Assembly (NCBI GenBank): GCA_902578775.1
Contig: CACHEF010000002.1
Location: 62,001-126,000 of the forward strand
DNA from: an uncultured Pelagibacteraceae bacterium
GTDB lineage: Bacteria; Pseudomonadota; Alphaproteobacteria; Pelagibacterales; Pelagibacteraceae
Direction of reading: 5' to 3'
Length of the DNA stretch: 64,000 bases
The notes under the pieces are model-generated. The model did no database searches. It saw nothing but the letters and a program-made list of their open reading frames with translations, and was not told the DNA's origin. Every line of letters starts with the position of its first letter. Position 1 is the first letter of the stretch. The position numbers and the translations under genes are program-made. Shown piece by piece: positions 63,833 to 64,000 of this stretch.

Positions 63833-64000
63833 GATAGACATTCCTCATATTCTGGTTGTTCTTCTTTTTGTTTGTTTTTGGATTTATATACATTAGCCGT
63901 AATATCAGTTGAATTTGCGTTATTGATATTTTCGGCCCTTTGAATTGATTTTGATCTGCAATAGTAAAGGCTTTTAAGACCTTTTTTCCATGCATCAAAA
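63823..64000 (-). CDS. nrdA: Ribonucleoside-diphosphate reductase alpha subunit, C-terminal end (partial)
   Basis: Only the last 58 codons are inside the window. The frame reads FDAWKKGLKSLYYCRSKSIQ, the conserved end of the R1 barrel, and stops after EECLSCQ. The two C-terminal cysteines are the swinging dithiol that re-reduces the active site. The gene continues past the right edge. It overlaps nrdB by 10 bases. Confidence 0.9.
   Translation of the reverse strand, partial: FDAWKKGLKSLYYCRSKSIQRAENINNANSTDITANVYKSKNKQKEEQPEYEECLSCQ

Noticed and set aside
63810..63998. 62-codon minus-strand reading frame at the right edge
   Set aside because: It is the wrong frame of the nrdA 3' end, whose true frame reads into EECLSCQ and a stop at 63823-63825.
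1..64000. CRISPR arrays, transposases or integrases
   Set aside because: No regularly spaced repeats of CRISPR size and no protein with transposase or integrase motifs were found; island evidence rests only on tRNA fragments and short repeats.
1..64000. Riboswitches
   Set aside because: Gaps before biosynthetic genes (glmS, cysS, prpD, pur genes) are too short; only the rpsL leader is long and structured.

Overview
The window is a gene-dense, very AT-rich stretch of an alphaproteobacterial chromosome. It has almost no intergenic space, many 1-8 base gene overlaps and small proteins rich in Lys, Asn and Ile. Gene content and order fit a streamlined marine SAR11 (Pelagibacterales, 'Candidatus Pelagibacter'-like) genome; this is inferred from the genes, not from rRNA, which is absent here. 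No gap without a gene exceeds 224 bp (27299-27522); the next largest are 24852-25022, 9566-9729, 36304-36447, 31344-31483, 22316-22445 and 26466-26572.

Region 1 (1-22315, minus strand) is the translation and transcription supercluster. In transcription order it runs tRNA-Tyr, tRNA-Gly, tuf, tRNA-Trp, secE, nusG, rplKAJL, rpoBC, rpsL, rpsG, fusA, then the S10/spc genes rpsJ to rpsH, which runs off the left edge. The second tuf copy often found after fusA is missing. The only long leader is in front of rpsL, where a promoter and structured RNA can be seen.

Region 2 (22446-24851) holds rlmB, tRNA-Thr, nadK, a small methyltransferase and tRNA-Leu(UAA).

Region 3 (about 24852-39577) is an accessory region built of modules next to tRNA-Leu. 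Module 1 is a circularly permuted ATP-grasp gene divergent from an Anbu-type proteasome-like peptidase, flanked by a 23-bp direct repeat. Module 2 is a complete glucosylglycerate cluster: binding protein, two permeases and ATPase of an ABC importer, glucosyl-3-phosphoglycerate synthase and phosphatase, and a GH13 phosphorylase. It is bounded at both ends by truncated 5' halves of tRNA-Leu. Module 3 is an OafA-type acyltransferase plus an SGNH-hydrolase-like protein. The tRNA fragments look like scars of repeated site-specific integration, although no integrase remains.

Region 4 (39591-64000) is core metabolism. It contains ggct-like and cinA-like genes, a nine-gene operon (sfsA, map, purB, purC, purS, purQ, purL, bolA, grxD), rpsD with its own near-leaderless promoter, a biosynthetic run on the minus strand (glmU C-terminal domain, glmS, aroG class II, nadE, cysS, cimA, DUF1989, trmJ), gph, a methylcitrate-cycle operon (prpD, prpB, prpC), a methyltransferase, and nrdB with the end of nrdA at the right edge.

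Starts were chosen from the sequence. They differ from the longest reading frame for secE, sfsA, map, the MalG-like permease, aroG and nrdB, as explained in those entries.
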